A stretch of 64,000 bases of DNA. Source: Paenibacillaceae bacterium. Its GTDB lineage: Bacteria > Bacillota > Bacilli > Paenibacillales > Paenibacillaceae. The notes beneath the pieces are model-generated. The model was given only the letters and a program-made list of their open reading frames with translations. It did no database searches and had not been told where the DNA came from. The position numbers and the translations under genes are program-made. The stretch lies in the NCBI GenBank assembly GCA_900766135.1, contig CAAFUF010000046.1, forward strand, positions 16,695-80,694, read 5' to 3'. Below, one piece after another: positions 51,497 through 61,157 of this stretch (within the stretch, counting starts at the first letter, position 1; every line of letters starts with the position of its first letter).

Positions 51497-53382
51497 GCTT
51501 TGACCCCCTTCCCATTCAATTCGTCCGGTTCGATGTGCCAGCCATGATCGTCAAACAAGGAACGGAGCAGCATGCACAGGAACGTGATCGCCAGACCGAT
51601 GCCGACGACGATATAGTTGTTGAACAGGAAGTTCATTAGACCGTTGCCGAAGTCATCGTTGGTGAACATAAAGCCCAGACCGGCGATGAACAAGCCCACC
51701 GACATGACGAAAGGAAGAATCGTCGGCGACGGCATATGGATCGGTCCAACCGGCTCGGCCGGGGTCATTTCCTTGTTGCCGGCCATCTTCTCTTTCCAGA
51801 AGGCATCGATGCCGCGCACCAGAGGAATTTGCTTGAAGTTATACTCTTCCGGCGGAGAGGCAATCGCCCATTCCAGCGTACGGCCATCTTCCCAAGCATC
51901 GCCCGCAACGCCTTTGGGTTGTCTCGCGGTGATCGCGATATTCACCAGGAACAAGATCACGCCAACGCCCATCAGGAACGCGCCGATCGTGCTGACCAGG
52001 TTCAACAGGTCGAAGCCCTGATTCGGCAAATACGTGAAGACGCGGCGTTGCATCCCGATCAAACCAAGGAAATGCTGCACGAAGAACGTCAGGTGGAAGC
52101 CGATAATAAAAAACCAGAACTCCCATTTCCCCAGTTTTTCATCCAGGATGCGGCCAAACATTTTTGGCCACCAGTAATGCAGACCGGCAAACAAGCCAAG
52201 CACTAGACCGCCGACGATGACGTAGTGGAAATGCGCTACAACGAAATAAGTATCATGATACTGGTAGTCCGCCGGCGCCGAAGCCAACATGACCCCCGTA
52301 ACGCCGCCCATGACGAACGTCGGGATAAACCCGGAAGCAAACAGGTTCGCCGTCGTAAAGCGGATTTGCCCGCCCCACATCGTGAACAGCCAGTTGAAGA
52401 TTTTGATCCCCGTCGGAACGGCGATCAGCATCGTGGCGATGGAGAACAGCGCATTGGCCACCGGCCCCATCCCTGTCGTAAACATGTGGTGCGCCCATAC
52501 CATGAAGCCAAGGAAGGCGATCAGGATCGTGGCGAACACCATCGAGCTATAACCGAACAACCGCTTACGCGAGAACGTACTTACGACCTCGGAGATCACT
52601 CCGAACGCCGGCAAAATCAGAATGTAAACTTCGGGGTGCCCGAAAATCCAGAAAATATGCTGCCACAACACCGGGTTACCGCCGCTCTCCACATTGAAGA
52701 AGTTAGCGCCGAGAATCCGATCGAACGTCAGCAGCACCAACCCAACCGTAATCGCGGGAAAAGCGAACAGGATCATCGCCGACGTGACGAACGACGTCCA
52801 GGTAAACATCGGCATCCGCATGAAGGACATGCCCGGCGCACGCATCGTGATGATCGTCGCCAGGAAGTTAATGCCGCCGATCAACGTCCCGAGACCGGCG
52901 ATCTGCAAGCCGATCGTATAGAAGTCGACCCCGTGCGTCAAGCTGTAGGCGGTAGACGACAGCGGCGTATACGAGGTCCAACCGGCATCCGGCGCGCCGC
53001 CCATGATCCAGCTTAGGTTCAGCAGCAAACCGCCGAACAGGAATGTCCAAAACCCGAGGGCGTTCAGGAAAGGAAACGCCACGTCCCGGGCCCCGATCTG
53101 CAGCGGGATGACCGCATTCATCAGGGCGAAGATAACCGGCATGACGCCTAGGAAAATCATCGTCGTGCCGTGCATCGTGATCAATTCGTTAAACTGCTGC
53201 GCCGTCACGAAATCATTCATCGGTTTCGCCAGCTGCACGCGGATCAGCAATGCTTCGATGCCGCCGATCCCGAAGAAGAAGCCGCCCGCCACTAAATACA
53301 AAATGGCGATTTTCTTGTGATCGACCGTCGTCAACCAGTCCATTAACCCCTTGTGCCGCTTGACAGTGTGAGCATGAGCCAA
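51493..53382 (-). CDS. ctaD: Cytochrome c oxidase subunit I (CtaD)
   Basis: 629 aa, the 12-14-helix catalytic subunit. The haem a histidine is in ELITMHGTTMIFLG; CuB ligands and the cross-linked tyrosine are in FGHPEVYILILP and AHHMFTTGM; the haem a3 and a ligands in AHFHYVIVGG. It reduces O2 to water and pumps protons across the cytoplasmic membrane. TTG start with AGAGGGGG 8 nt upstream. Confidence 0.97.
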   Translation of the reverse strand: MAHAHTVKRHKGLMDWLTTVDHKKIAILYLVAGGFFFGIGGIEALLIRVQLAKPMNDFVTAQQFNELITMHGTTMIFLGVMPVIFALMNAVIPLQIGARDVAFPFLNALGFWTFLFGGLLLNLSWIMGGAPDAGWTSYTPLSSTAYSLTHGVDFYTIGLQIAGLGTLIGGINFLATIITMRAPGMSFMRMPMFTWTSFVTSAMILFAFPAITVGLVLLTFDRILGANFFNVESGGNPVLWQHIFWIFGHPEVYILILPAFGVISEVVSTFSRKRLFGYSSMVFATILIAFLGFMVWAHHMFTTGMGPVANALFSIATMLIAVPTGIKIFNWLFTMWGGQIRFTTANLFASGFIPTFVMGGVTGVMLASAPADYQYHDTYFVVAHFHYVIVGGLVLGLFAGLHYWWPKMFGRILDEKLGKWEFWFFIIGFHLTFFVQHFLGLIGMQRRVFTYLPNQGFDLLNLVSTIGAFLMGVGVILFLVNIAITARQPKGVAGDAWEDGRTLEWAIASPPEEYNFKQIPLVRGIDAFWKEKMAGNKEMTPAEPVGPIHMPSPTILPFVMSVGLFIAGLGFMFTNDDFGNGLMNFLFNNYIVVGIGLAITFLCMLLRSLFDDHGWHIEPDELNGKGVKA

Positions 53383-53441
53383 GGTTTGTACCCCCTCTTT
53401 TAATTCCTATCCATCCATGCCGTCCTTAGAGGCACGCAAGA

Positions 53442-54500
53442 TTAATAAGATAATTTGCTGTTTGCCAAGTAGTCGGCGATCGCTTCGATTTCCGCATCCG
53501 TTAATCCGAGATCTTCTTTCGGATTCGGCATTTTGTTGCCCGGTTTCACCTTCTGCGGATCCGTCAGCCATTCCACCAAATTATCCTTGACCGGTTTGCC
53601 GTCGATCGGTTTGCCGGACGCTTCCGCATTATGTAAAATGCTCGCTACCGTCTCTCTGCTGCCGATGCCCGTCAGGTTCGGCCCGATCGGTCCTCCTTGA
53701 TCGCCAACGGCGTGGCAGCTCAAGCATTGCGTCTTAAATACTTCGGCTACGGCCGGATCCTGAATCGTCTGAACCGGTGCCTTCATGGCTTCGACCCAAC
53801 GGTCGAAGGACTCCTGGCTAACCGCCTTGACCTTAAATTCCATGAACGCGTGGGATTTCCCGCACAGCTCGGCGCACTTCCCGAGGTAAACCCCTTCGTT
53901 CGTAGCTTCCAGCCAAGCCTTGTTGATCGTTCCGTCCGTATTCGTATCCGTTTTACCGCCGAGCGAAGGCACCCAGAAGGAGTGCAGCACGTCAGCCGTC
54001 TTCAACTCAAGCGCGATTTTCTTGCCCGTAGGAATAATCAAATCCTGGGCCGTCGTAATTCCGTATTCCGGATAAGTGAACTCCCACCAGAACAAATGCG
54101 AGGTGACTTTCACCTTCACCGCATTCGCATCCTTCGAATAGTCCTCGCCAAAAGCAAATACCTTCTGCACGGTAGCCACCGCCAAAATCAGCACCAGGAC
54201 CAGCGGAATGGCCGTCCAGATGATCTCCAGCTTATGGTTGCCTTCAACTTGCTTCGGAATATCCGTTTGACCCGGCTTGCGGCGGTACTTGACCCATACA
54301 TAAGCGGCAATCCCGAATACGATCAGCATGACGACCACCATGATCGTAATCGACAGTTTAATTAGTCCAAGCTGACCCTCAGCTACCGGACCCTGCGGTC
54401 TAAGCACGGACAGGTCTTCGCGGCCGCATGCGGACAAGAGGAGCGCCAGCATGGCAAACATAGGTGCCAGCCGCTTAACAGCCTTCCACGGTTTCATCAT
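53442..54500 (-). CDS. ctaC: Cytochrome caa3 oxidase subunit II with fused cytochrome c domain (CtaC)
   Basis: 352 aa. A lipoprotein signal (LALLLSACGRED), two helices (about 45-68 and 90-112), the CuA domain (KCAELCGKSHAFM), and a C-terminal cytochrome c domain with CLSCHAVG and the distal methionine in NKMPNPKEDLG. The fusion identifies a caa3-type oxidase that accepts electrons from cytochrome c. First gene of ctaCDEFG. Confidence 0.97.
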   Translation of the reverse strand: MMKPWKAVKRLAPMFAMLALLLSACGREDLSVLRPQGPVAEGQLGLIKLSITIMVVVMLIVFGIAAYVWVKYRRKPGQTDIPKQVEGNHKLEIIWTAIPLVLVLILAVATVQKVFAFGEDYSKDANAVKVKVTSHLFWWEFTYPEYGITTAQDLIIPTGKKIALELKTADVLHSFWVPSLGGKTDTNTDGTINKAWLEATNEGVYLGKCAELCGKSHAFMEFKVKAVSQESFDRWVEAMKAPVQTIQDPAVAEVFKTQCLSCHAVGDQGGPIGPNLTGIGSRETVASILHNAEASGKPIDGKPVKDNLVEWLTDPQKVKPGNKMPNPKEDLGLTDAEIEAIADYLANSKLSY

Positions 54501-54624
54501 TGATCTACCCCACTTCTTACGTTTTCTTCCGCAGCATCACAGAGATTTCCAGCCTGATCAGCCCAAAAATCTACCTGTCTATCACGGAAACTACATTCCT
54601 GTCAATTACAACAATCACCTATTA

Positions 54625-54653
54625 AATATATGATCGAACCCCTCGTTTGTCAA
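54625..54653 (-). promoter_or_regulatory. SigA promoter of the ctaCDEFG operon
   Basis: TTGACA (54653-54648), 17-bp spacer, TATATT (54630-54625), about 125 bp before ctaC. No clear ResD, Fnr or CcpA site was identified nearby. Confidence 0.75.
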
Positions 54654-55051
54654 TGATTCAGGGGCAGTTCACAAATTGTTCAAAAATCCGAAAAGCCGCA
54701 CCACAAAAGGTTTTGTTAACGTTTTCCCCGTTTCGACACCGGCTGAAAAGGCTGCCATTTTTGAACATTTCCCGGCGAATTGTGACGTTTTTTTGCTCTG
54801 CTTCATTTTTGACATTTCTTCAAACTTTATTTCATTTTAATTGAAGAAAAAACAGCTTTCTGCTTGGAGATACGGACTTCTAGAGGGACATTCAGCCGAA
54901 GAACGGTTCAGCCGTTTATCAGCAAAGGGCGCGAGATGCTGGGAATGCTGCGGTGTTGAGTTGGCGTTGGACGGCGGGCTGACCGAGTTGGTGGAGAGAG
55001 CCTAGCGCTGGGTAACGGCGGGTATAGCGCTGGATTGGTTGCTCTAGGTGC

Positions 55052-55335
55052 TGTGAAGTAACTGGGGGCGTTGGGCCCCGGGTGCGGTGTGGTAACTGGA
55101 GGGGCGTTGGGCTGAGTGGATGTGAAGTAACTTGGGTTCGTTGTGCCCCGGGGGCGGTGAGGTAACTGGAGGGGCGTTGGGCGGGTGGATGTGAAGTAAC
55201 TTGGGTTCGTTGTGCCCCGGGTGCGGTGTGGTAACTGGAGGGGCGTTGGACTGAGTGGATGTGAAGTAACTTGGGTTCGTTGTGCCCTGGGTGCGGTGAG
55301 GTAACTGGAGGGGCGTTGGACAGGTGGATACGCGG
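55052..55335. repeat. Tandem array, ~69-bp unit, four copies
   Basis: Copies begin at 55052, 55121, 55190 and 55260 (TGTGAAGTAAC...). Each is made of two related halves of about 34-35 bp (GTAACTTGGGTTCGTTGTGC / GTAACTGGAGGGGCGTTGGG). The minus strand is open across the array but its translation is low-complexity; I do not call a gene. The rest of 54660-55050 shows no feature. Confidence 0.85.
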
Positions 55336-55383
55336 AATCAAGTGGACGTACTTGCTTGTCAACTAACTTGCTAGAAGCAACTC

Positions 55384-55566
55384 TAACGGAACGTAATGAC
55401 CTTATTTGCTCATTTCCCGGCCATTTCCCGCTGTAACGGAACCCAGAGTCCTTATTCGGCTTAGATCGCCGGGTTTAGCCTCTTCTTTCCTAAAATAAGG
55501 TCTCCTGGTTCCGTTAGAAATCGGGATATTGCCAATTCAGATAAATAACGGCTCTGAGTTCCATTA
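55384..55566. repeat. TAACGGAAC four-unit element, copy 2 (inverted relative to 10.3 kb)
   Basis: Units at 55384, 55434 (forward) and 55508, 55558 (reverse), gaps 50, 74, 50. The reverse complement aligns along its length with 10347-10480, including the words CCTTATTT, CGGGAAATGAGC and AATAAGG. Region 55567-55780 has no recognised feature. Confidence 0.88.
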
Positions 55567-55780
55567 GAATGCAGAAAGAAGGCGTTGCGGCGACGGAACA
55601 TAGGCGGAATTAGACGGATCTAGATTGATGTAGATGGACGTTGGTAGAACACAGACGGACGTAGGCGGAACGTAGAACTGAACATAGGCGAAACGTAGCG
55701 GTGCGAAGCCAGAGACACCATGCCCCTCCCCCTAAACAAGCGATCGAAATCTGAACTTTCGGAGCAACCTTATTAATAAA

Positions 55781-55810
55781 GAAAAAAGAGAGCGTTCGCT
55801 CTCTTTTTCT
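55781..55810. terminator. Bidirectional terminator after map
   Basis: AAAGAGAGCG / CGCTCTCTTT stem with T-runs on both strands. Confidence 0.8.
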
Positions 55811-55815
55811 TCCAA

Positions 55816-56571
55816 CTACTCCCCGTTCGTCAGCACCAGCGGTCCGTCCTCCGTGATCGCCAGCGTGTGTTCGTAATGCGCCCCCAGGCTGCCGTCCGCA
55901 GTGCGAATCGTCCAGCCGTCGTCCTCCCACCATACGGCGCCGGTATCCCCTCCGGTGAAGATCGGCTCGATCGTGATGACCATACCCGGCTGCAGCGAAA
56001 CTCCGCTGCGCGGACGACCGAAGTTCGGCACGTCCGGCGCCTCGTGCATGGCCCGGCCGATGCCGTGGCCGATCAGCGGCTTGACGATGCCGATGTTCGC
56101 CGCTTGCGCCACGCGCTGCACGGCATGCCCAATGTCCCCGATCTTCTTGCCGGGGACGGCCTGCGCGATTCCGGCCAACAAGGCCTGCTCGGTGGTCGTG
56201 AGCAGCTTCTCTGCCTCATCGCTCACTTGCCCGATCCGGTAGGACCAGCCGGAATCGGCCATCCAGCCGTTTTTCCCCACGACGATATCGATCGTCACGA
56301 TGTCTCCGGCCGCCAGCTTGTGGTCGCCCGGGAACCCATGGCATACCACGTCATTGATCGACGCGCAGGTCGCAAACGGAAAGCCGTGATATCCCTTTTG
56401 CTCCGCCGTAGCTCCCCGTTTCGCCAAAAACGACTCCACGAAGGCATCGATCTCCAAGGTGGTCATTCCCGGTCCAATCATTTTGGCGATTTCGCGGTGG
56501 CATTCGGCCAATATCCGTCCCGCCTCGCGGATCCGCTCGATTTCCTCTTTGGTTTTTAAACGTACCTTCAC
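55816..56571 (-). CDS. map: Type I methionine aminopeptidase
   Basis: 251 aa. The pita-bread fold carries the metal ligands in DIVTIDIVVGKNGWMADSGW (two Asp), LIGHGIGRAMHEAP (His), TIEPIF (Glu) and AHYEHT (Glu). It removes the initiator methionine from nascent proteins. GTG start with GGGAGGAG 9 nt upstream. It stands alone rather than in the ribosomal-protein operon, so it is probably a second map copy (YflG-like). Confidence 0.92.
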   Translation of the reverse strand: MKVRLKTKEEIERIREAGRILAECHREIAKMIGPGMTTLEIDAFVESFLAKRGATAEQKGYHGFPFATCASINDVVCHGFPGDHKLAAGDIVTIDIVVGKNGWMADSGWSYRIGQVSDEAEKLLTTTEQALLAGIAQAVPGKKIGDIGHAVQRVAQAANIGIVKPLIGHGIGRAMHEAPDVPNFGRPRSGVSLQPGMVITIEPIFTGGDTGAVWWEDDGWTIRTADGSLGAHYEHTLAITEDGPLVLTNGE

Positions 56572-56710
56572 GTCCTGATTCTCCTCCCGCTACCGTGCGA
56601 CGATTGTTTTCGCGGTGTTCCCGTCAGTTTAATATATGTGGGAACGGACGAAAAAAACCGCCCCGTACGCCCAAGGCGCCGGAACGGCGATATGCTTGCA
56701 ACAAAATGAT

Positions 56711-56899
56711 TCAGGAAACGGACGAGTCCAATTTCCCGAGCTCATGCTCAACCAGGTGGGTCAATTCCTCTTCATAGCCGCCCATAATACGATACTTGCG
56801 GACATATTCTTTCACGAACTTCTTCGGATCCTTCGGTTTGAAGATTCGGGTCATTTCCCGTAAACTTTCTTTCACTTCGTCATGACCTTTCGTTGCCAT
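56711..56899 (-). CDS. Small conserved-looking protein of unknown function (62 aa)
   Basis: Not recognised. A helical, charged soluble protein: MATKGHDEVKESLREMTRIF, KPKDPKKFVKEYVRKYRIMG, then GYEEELTHLVEHELGKLD. No cysteine or membrane segment. GGGAGGG lies 8 nt before the ATG. Monocistronic, between map and the ugtP-like gene. Confidence 0.7.
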   Translation of the reverse strand: MATKGHDEVKESLREMTRIFKPKDPKKFVKEYVRKYRIMGGYEEELTHLVEHELGKLDSSVS

Positions 56900-57170
56900 A
56901 CTGATTCCCTCCCAGAACGCTTAAGGTAAATGCTCCGATTTTGCAACGCCGAAAAGTGTAGGTTCACATTCATGAAGTCGTGCCGGCTATTCAGTTGTAT
57001 GGAATGACCTCCTATTCCCTTATTGTAACATATTCAGGATCAGGTTTCAGCTTTCTTCCAATCGTACATTTTTTATCCGTTCTCCCTAATATAATTTATA
57101 AACGGGATATAGGGGCAAACTATATGCAGCTAATTGCCATTGCCTGGACATGAAGAGGAGTGAACCAGCC

Positions 57171-58337
57171 ATGACTTTCCGACCTCCGAAAATCATCATT
57201 TTATACGCCAGCTACGGGGAAGGGCATTACCAAGCCTCCAAAGCGGTCGAAGCCGGCTTGCGGAGCAAGGGCCTGACAGACATCACGTTGCTTGATCTCA
57301 TGGCCGAGGCGCATCCGCTGATTAACGGGCTGACCAAGTTCGTGTATTTGCAAAGCTTCAAAACGATCCCCGGCCTCTACGGCTGGGTCTATAACGCCAC
57401 CAAACAGATGCCGCAAGAAGCCCCGCTGCTTGAAGCGATCAATTCGTTTGGAATCGGCAAGCTGCAGCAAACCCTAAAGGAGACCCGTCCTGATCTCATC
57501 ATCCATACCTTCCCCCAACTCGCGATGCCTCGGCTGTTGAAACGAACCGGCCAATCGCTGCCGCTTGTTAACATCGTCACCGACTTTGACCTGCACGTAC
57601 GTTGGATCCATTCCGGGGTCGACCGCTACTACGTCGCGACCGATGACATGAAAGAAGAAATGATGAATCGCGGGATTCCCGGAGACCGGATTCAGGTTAG
57701 CGGCATACCGGTTAAGCTCGAATTTGCCCGCCAACATCAACCCGAAGGAAAGGCGCTTCCCGGCAACCTTCAAGGGCTGTTCTCGGTAAACCCTTCCGGT
57801 AAAACCACCGTTCTGTTGATGGCGGGAGCCTACGGTTCCATGCAAGGGGTACGCGAGGTCATCGAACGTTTGGCCGCCTTGGAACGTTACCGGATCATCG
57901 CCGTTTGCGGACGTAACCGCGAGCTTTACCGTGCGCTTCAGGAGCAGCTAAGCCCCCATCCGGATATACTTCTTCTGGGATACGTCGAGCAGGTGGCCGC
58001 CCTCATGCGGAACAGCGATTGCATCGTAACCAAACCGGGCGGCATTACGTTATCCGAAGCGTTGGCCTGCCGCTTGCCGGTGTTCGTGTACCGCCCCGTT
58101 CCCGGGCAAGAGCTCAATAACGCACGGTACCTTGCGCAAAAAGGCGTAGCCTGCATCGCCCGCACCCCTGCGGAGCTGACCGAGGAAATCGACGCTCTTT
58201 TTGGGGACGCGCATCGTCTGGCCGAACTTCTCCAAAAAATCGAAAACCTCCGACGGCCCGAGGCCGCGGAGGTGATTGCAGACGATATATTGCAGCAGTG
58301 GTTCGCGCCCGAACGGGCCGAGCTGGTTCTTACGTGA
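57171..58337 (+). CDS. ugtP: MGDG-synthase/UgtP-family glycosyltransferase
   Basis: 388 aa, GT28-type. IIILYASYGEGHYQASKAVEAGL is the N-terminal motif of the monogalactosyl/diglucosyl-diacylglycerol synthases; the C-terminal donor site reads IVTKPGGITLSEALACRLPVFVYRPVPGQELNNARYL. It adds glucose from UDP-glucose to diacylglycerol, giving the LTA anchor glycolipid, which fits the LtaS-type protein at 31730. The ATG 57171 has AGAGGAG 10 nt upstream. A TATAAT box lies at about 57090. Confidence 0.87.
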   Translation: MTFRPPKIIILYASYGEGHYQASKAVEAGLRSKGLTDITLLDLMAEAHPLINGLTKFVYLQSFKTIPGLYGWVYNATKQMPQEAPLLEAINSFGIGKLQQTLKETRPDLIIHTFPQLAMPRLLKRTGQSLPLVNIVTDFDLHVRWIHSGVDRYYVATDDMKEEMMNRGIPGDRIQVSGIPVKLEFARQHQPEGKALPGNLQGLFSVNPSGKTTVLLMAGAYGSMQGVREVIERLAALERYRIIAVCGRNRELYRALQEQLSPHPDILLLGYVEQVAALMRNSDCIVTKPGGITLSEALACRLPVFVYRPVPGQELNNARYLAQKGVACIARTPAELTEEIDALFGDAHRLAELLQKIENLRRPEAAEVIADDILQQWFAPERAELVLT

Positions 58338-58396
58338 GAGGGCTCGTCATACATTTAGGGTAAGACAATCCTCTCCCGAAAGAAGGTATCGTCCTT

Positions 58397-58735
58397 ATGT
58401 CCCCTTTCAAATCATCCACCGGCCTCTATGAAAATGTCGCCGGCTTCCTGTGTTACCTGTTTGCCTTTGTCGGCGGCGTCGCTTTTCTCGCACTGGAGCG
58501 GCGCAGCCGATTCGTGCTGTTCCACGCCCTGCAGTCGGTCATGCTATTTGGCGGCCTGATGTTGGCCCACGCCTTATCCGGTTTCCTGCCGGTTATCGGC
58601 CTGGTCGTCAATCTGCTCCTGACCCTGCTGGGCGTAACGCTTTGGGTTGTTCTCATGCTGGCCACGCTCCAAGGCAAATGGCTGAAGCTGCCTTGGATCG
58701 GCGAACTGGCGGAGAAGCAGCTGCAACGGATGTAG
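58397..58735 (+). CDS. DUF4870-type small membrane protein
   Basis: 112 aa, three helices (about 15-34, 44-65, 68-92). GFLCYLFAFVGGVAFLALERRSRFVLFHALQSVMLF fits the Tic20-like DUF4870 family. Sits 59 bp after the glycosyltransferase gene on the same strand and may be co-transcribed. Function unknown. Confidence 0.8.
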   Translation: MSPFKSSTGLYENVAGFLCYLFAFVGGVAFLALERRSRFVLFHALQSVMLFGGLMLAHALSGFLPVIGLVVNLLLTLLGVTLWVVLMLATLQGKWLKLPWIGELAEKQLQRM

Positions 58736-58771
58736 CTTGTCTTGACCTTGGACCCCGAAGGCCGCCGATGA

Positions 58772-60148
58772 TTAAGCCGTAGCTTGGGCTGTATCGCTTG
58801 GTTCGGCTTCGGCTTCAGTCAAAGAAACTTTACGTTTACCTCCTAAACCGTTAAACAGCAAATTCATCACGATGGCCGTAAAGCTACCGGCAACGATCCC
58901 GTTGTCCACCAGAATCCGCAGCGCGGCCGGCAGACGGTCGAACAGCTCGGGCATCACGGTCACACCCAGTCCCATGCCGACGGAACAAGCGATGATCAGC
59001 AGGTTCTCGTGCCGGTTCAAATCAACCTGGTCGCCCAGCATCCGGATACCGGAGGACAAGACAAGTCCGAACAACGCGATCATCGCTCCGCCGAGCACCG
59101 ATGTCGGTACCAGCTGCGTCAGGGCGGCGATCTTGGGCACGAAGCCGATCAGGATGAGCAGCGAGCCGGCCACAACGATCACGTCGCGGGTTTTTACCCG
59201 GCTCATTTGGACAAGCCCGACATTTTGCGAATACGTCGTATACGGAAACGAGTTAAAAATCCCCCCGAGCATGATCGCCAGTCCTTCCGCCCGATACCCC
59301 CTCGTCAAATCCTTATCGGTAATCTCTTTACCTACGATTTTGCCAAGCGCCATAAATACGCCGGTCGACTCCGCGACGCTAACGATCGCCACCAGAATCA
59401 TCGTCAGAATCGCCGAAGCGTGAAACGTGGGTTTGCCAAAATAAAACGGCTGTACCGCATGAAACCAGCTGGCTTCCTTAAGCGGCGTCAAATCCACTTT
59501 GCCGGCGAGCGCCGCCACCAACGTCCCGGCAATCAGACCCAGCAATACGGAGATCGAACGCGGAAAGCCTTTGGCGAAGCGGTTCATCAAAATAACGAAC
59601 AGCAACACCCCAAAACCGAGCGCAAGGTTGAGCGGGCTCCCGAAATCGGGATTCTCGCCCGGACTGCCTCCGCCAAGATCCGAAATCGCCACCGGGATCA
59701 GCGTAACGCCGATAATCGTGACGACGGAGCCGGTGACGACCGGCGGAAACAAAGCGATCAGCTTGCCGAACAGACCGGCGAACAGGAAGACGAACAGCCC
59801 GGAGGCAATGATCGCGCCGTAAATGGCGGAAACCCCCGCTCCGTCCGTCAGTCCGATGGCAATCATCGGCGACACGGCCTGAAAAGCGCAGCCCAGCATG
59901 ACCGGGAGGCCGATGCCGAACAGGCGGTTCCCCCACACCTGAAGCAGCGTAGCGACGCCGCAAGCCAGCAGGTCAATGGCGATGAGATAGGTCAGTTGCT
60001 GAGCCGTGAAATTCAGCGCGCCCCCGACGATCAGCGGGACGATCACCGCCCCGGCATACATCGCCAGCACGTGCTGCAAGCCAAGCGACAAGGTTTTGAG
60101 CGGATGACGGTGTTTCTGAAAAATACGTTCGCGTTCCATATGGTTCAA
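58772..60148 (-). CDS. pbuX: Xanthine permease PbuX
   Basis: 458 aa, NCS2/nucleobase-ascorbate transporter with about fourteen helices. QHVLAMYAGAVIVPLIVGGAL (QH motif, helix 1) and the signature FNSFPYTTYSQNVGLVQMSRVKTRDV are diagnostic. The TTG at 60148 has GGAGGAGG 3-6 nt upstream; the ATG three codons later is an alternative. It follows xpt by 20 bp under the guanine riboswitch. Confidence 0.92.
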   Translation of the reverse strand: MNHMERERIFQKHRHPLKTLSLGLQHVLAMYAGAVIVPLIVGGALNFTAQQLTYLIAIDLLACGVATLLQVWGNRLFGIGLPVMLGCAFQAVSPMIAIGLTDGAGVSAIYGAIIASGLFVFLFAGLFGKLIALFPPVVTGSVVTIIGVTLIPVAISDLGGGSPGENPDFGSPLNLALGFGVLLFVILMNRFAKGFPRSISVLLGLIAGTLVAALAGKVDLTPLKEASWFHAVQPFYFGKPTFHASAILTMILVAIVSVAESTGVFMALGKIVGKEITDKDLTRGYRAEGLAIMLGGIFNSFPYTTYSQNVGLVQMSRVKTRDVIVVAGSLLILIGFVPKIAALTQLVPTSVLGGAMIALFGLVLSSGIRMLGDQVDLNRHENLLIIACSVGMGLGVTVMPELFDRLPAALRILVDNGIVAGSFTAIVMNLLFNGLGGKRKVSLTEAEAEPSDTAQATA

Positions 60149-60168
60149 GTTCCTCCTCCGGTTGATAG

Positions 60169-60765
60169 TTAATCGCATGAATGATTAGGTGCATCCTCGA
60201 CAAACGCCACCGCGCCGTCTTCCAGCGAGGCAATCCGGACGAGCGATTCAACGCGGTATCCCGCTTCCGTAAGCAGCCGCGCTCCCGGCTGGAACGACTT
60301 CTCGATGACAATCCCGATGCCGGCGACAGCGGCCCCGGCCTTCTCCACAATGCGGGCCAGTCCGAAGGCAGCCTCGCCGTTTGCCAAAAAATCGTCCACG
60401 ATCAACACCCGGTCGCCCGCACGCAGAAACTTTTTCGACACCGTGATCTCGTTCGTTTCCCGCTTGGTGAACGAGTATACTTTTTCCACATAAATGTTGT
60501 CCTTCAACGTCAGCGACTGATGCTTGCGCGCAAAGATCATCGGGACGCCAAGCTCCAAGGCCGTCATGATCGCCGGGGCGATCCCCGAGGATTCGATCGT
60601 CAACACCTTCGTAATGCCTTCACCGCCAAACCGCCGGGCGAACTCGGCCCCCACTTCCTTCATCAGCACCGGATCCATTTGATGATTGAGAAACGAATCC
60701 ACCTTCAACACCTGGTTCCCCAGTACGATCCCTTCTGCCATCACCTTGTCCTTCAGCAACTTCAT
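60169..60765 (-). CDS. xpt: Xanthine phosphoribosyltransferase
   Basis: 198 aa. Converts xanthine plus PRPP to XMP for purine salvage. The PRPP-binding loop is VLIVDDFLANGEAAFGL; the N-terminus MKLLKDKVMAEGIVLGNQVLKVDSFLNHQ is typical of Xpt. Followed by the transporter gene pbuX, giving uptake and salvage in one transcript controlled by a guanine riboswitch. Confidence 0.95.
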   Translation of the reverse strand: MKLLKDKVMAEGIVLGNQVLKVDSFLNHQMDPVLMKEVGAEFARRFGGEGITKVLTIESSGIAPAIMTALELGVPMIFARKHQSLTLKDNIYVEKVYSFTKRETNEITVSKKFLRAGDRVLIVDDFLANGEAAFGLARIVEKAGAAVAGIGIVIEKSFQPGARLLTEAGYRVESLVRIASLEDGAVAFVEDAPNHSCD

Positions 60766-60814
60766 TCCTGTTGTCCCCTCTCAAATCGATGATTTCTAAC
60801 TATCAGCCAAACGC

Positions 60815-60844
60815 AAAAAAGCCCATTCCCTGACGGAAATGGAC
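60815..60844 (-). terminator. Expression-platform terminator of the guanine riboswitch
   Basis: GTCCATTTCC / GGGAATGGGC stem followed by TTTTTT (60844-60815), between the aptamer and xpt. Confidence 0.8.
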
Positions 60845-60955
60845 ATGTAAACAGAAAGCACGCGTTGCGAACCCGAAGGAAATAGCGAAACCGGGCAATC
60901 AGGCGATAACCAACCTGAAGCCTTCGCTTCCCGGGCTTATGCACGGCGTTACTTT

Positions 60956-61018
60956 CCGTAGTCCGATCATTCCGGTGATCAGGTAGAGACATGCAGGCCG
61001 ATTCCTGCACTTATACGG
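60956..61018 (-). promoter_or_regulatory. Guanine-sensing purine riboswitch aptamer
   Basis: P1 CCGTA/TACGG closes the aptamer. P2 is GCAGG/CCTGC and P3 GATCA/TGATC, with L2 ending in GG and L3 starting CC for the kissing loops. The core words TATAAG, TGTCTCTACC and GACTAC are present. The C in GACTAC is the specificity base for guanine (U would mean adenine). It precedes xpt-pbuX, the classic target. The rest of 60845-61157 shows no gene. Confidence 0.9.
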
Positions 61019-61157
61019 AAAATTCATGGATGTACAAGCAATGTTAGAAGTATAACGCATCCCGCCCGGGAAGAGAAAGAGGAATTTCGAGGGTTTCGTG
61101 AAAACTTTGCAAAGCCTCGCGAGGTCGCCGCAAGTCAATCGCGATGGACACCTTCGG

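Noticed and set aside
54919..55362. Open frame on the minus strand encoding a Pro/Ser/Thr/His-rich repeat protein
   Set aside because: The frame stays open only because the repeat unit is close to 69 bp; no ribosome site, no signal peptide, and the last unit is 70 bp.
60956..61018. Adenine riboswitch
   Set aside because: The specificity base in GACTAC is C, not U, and the downstream genes are xpt-pbuX.
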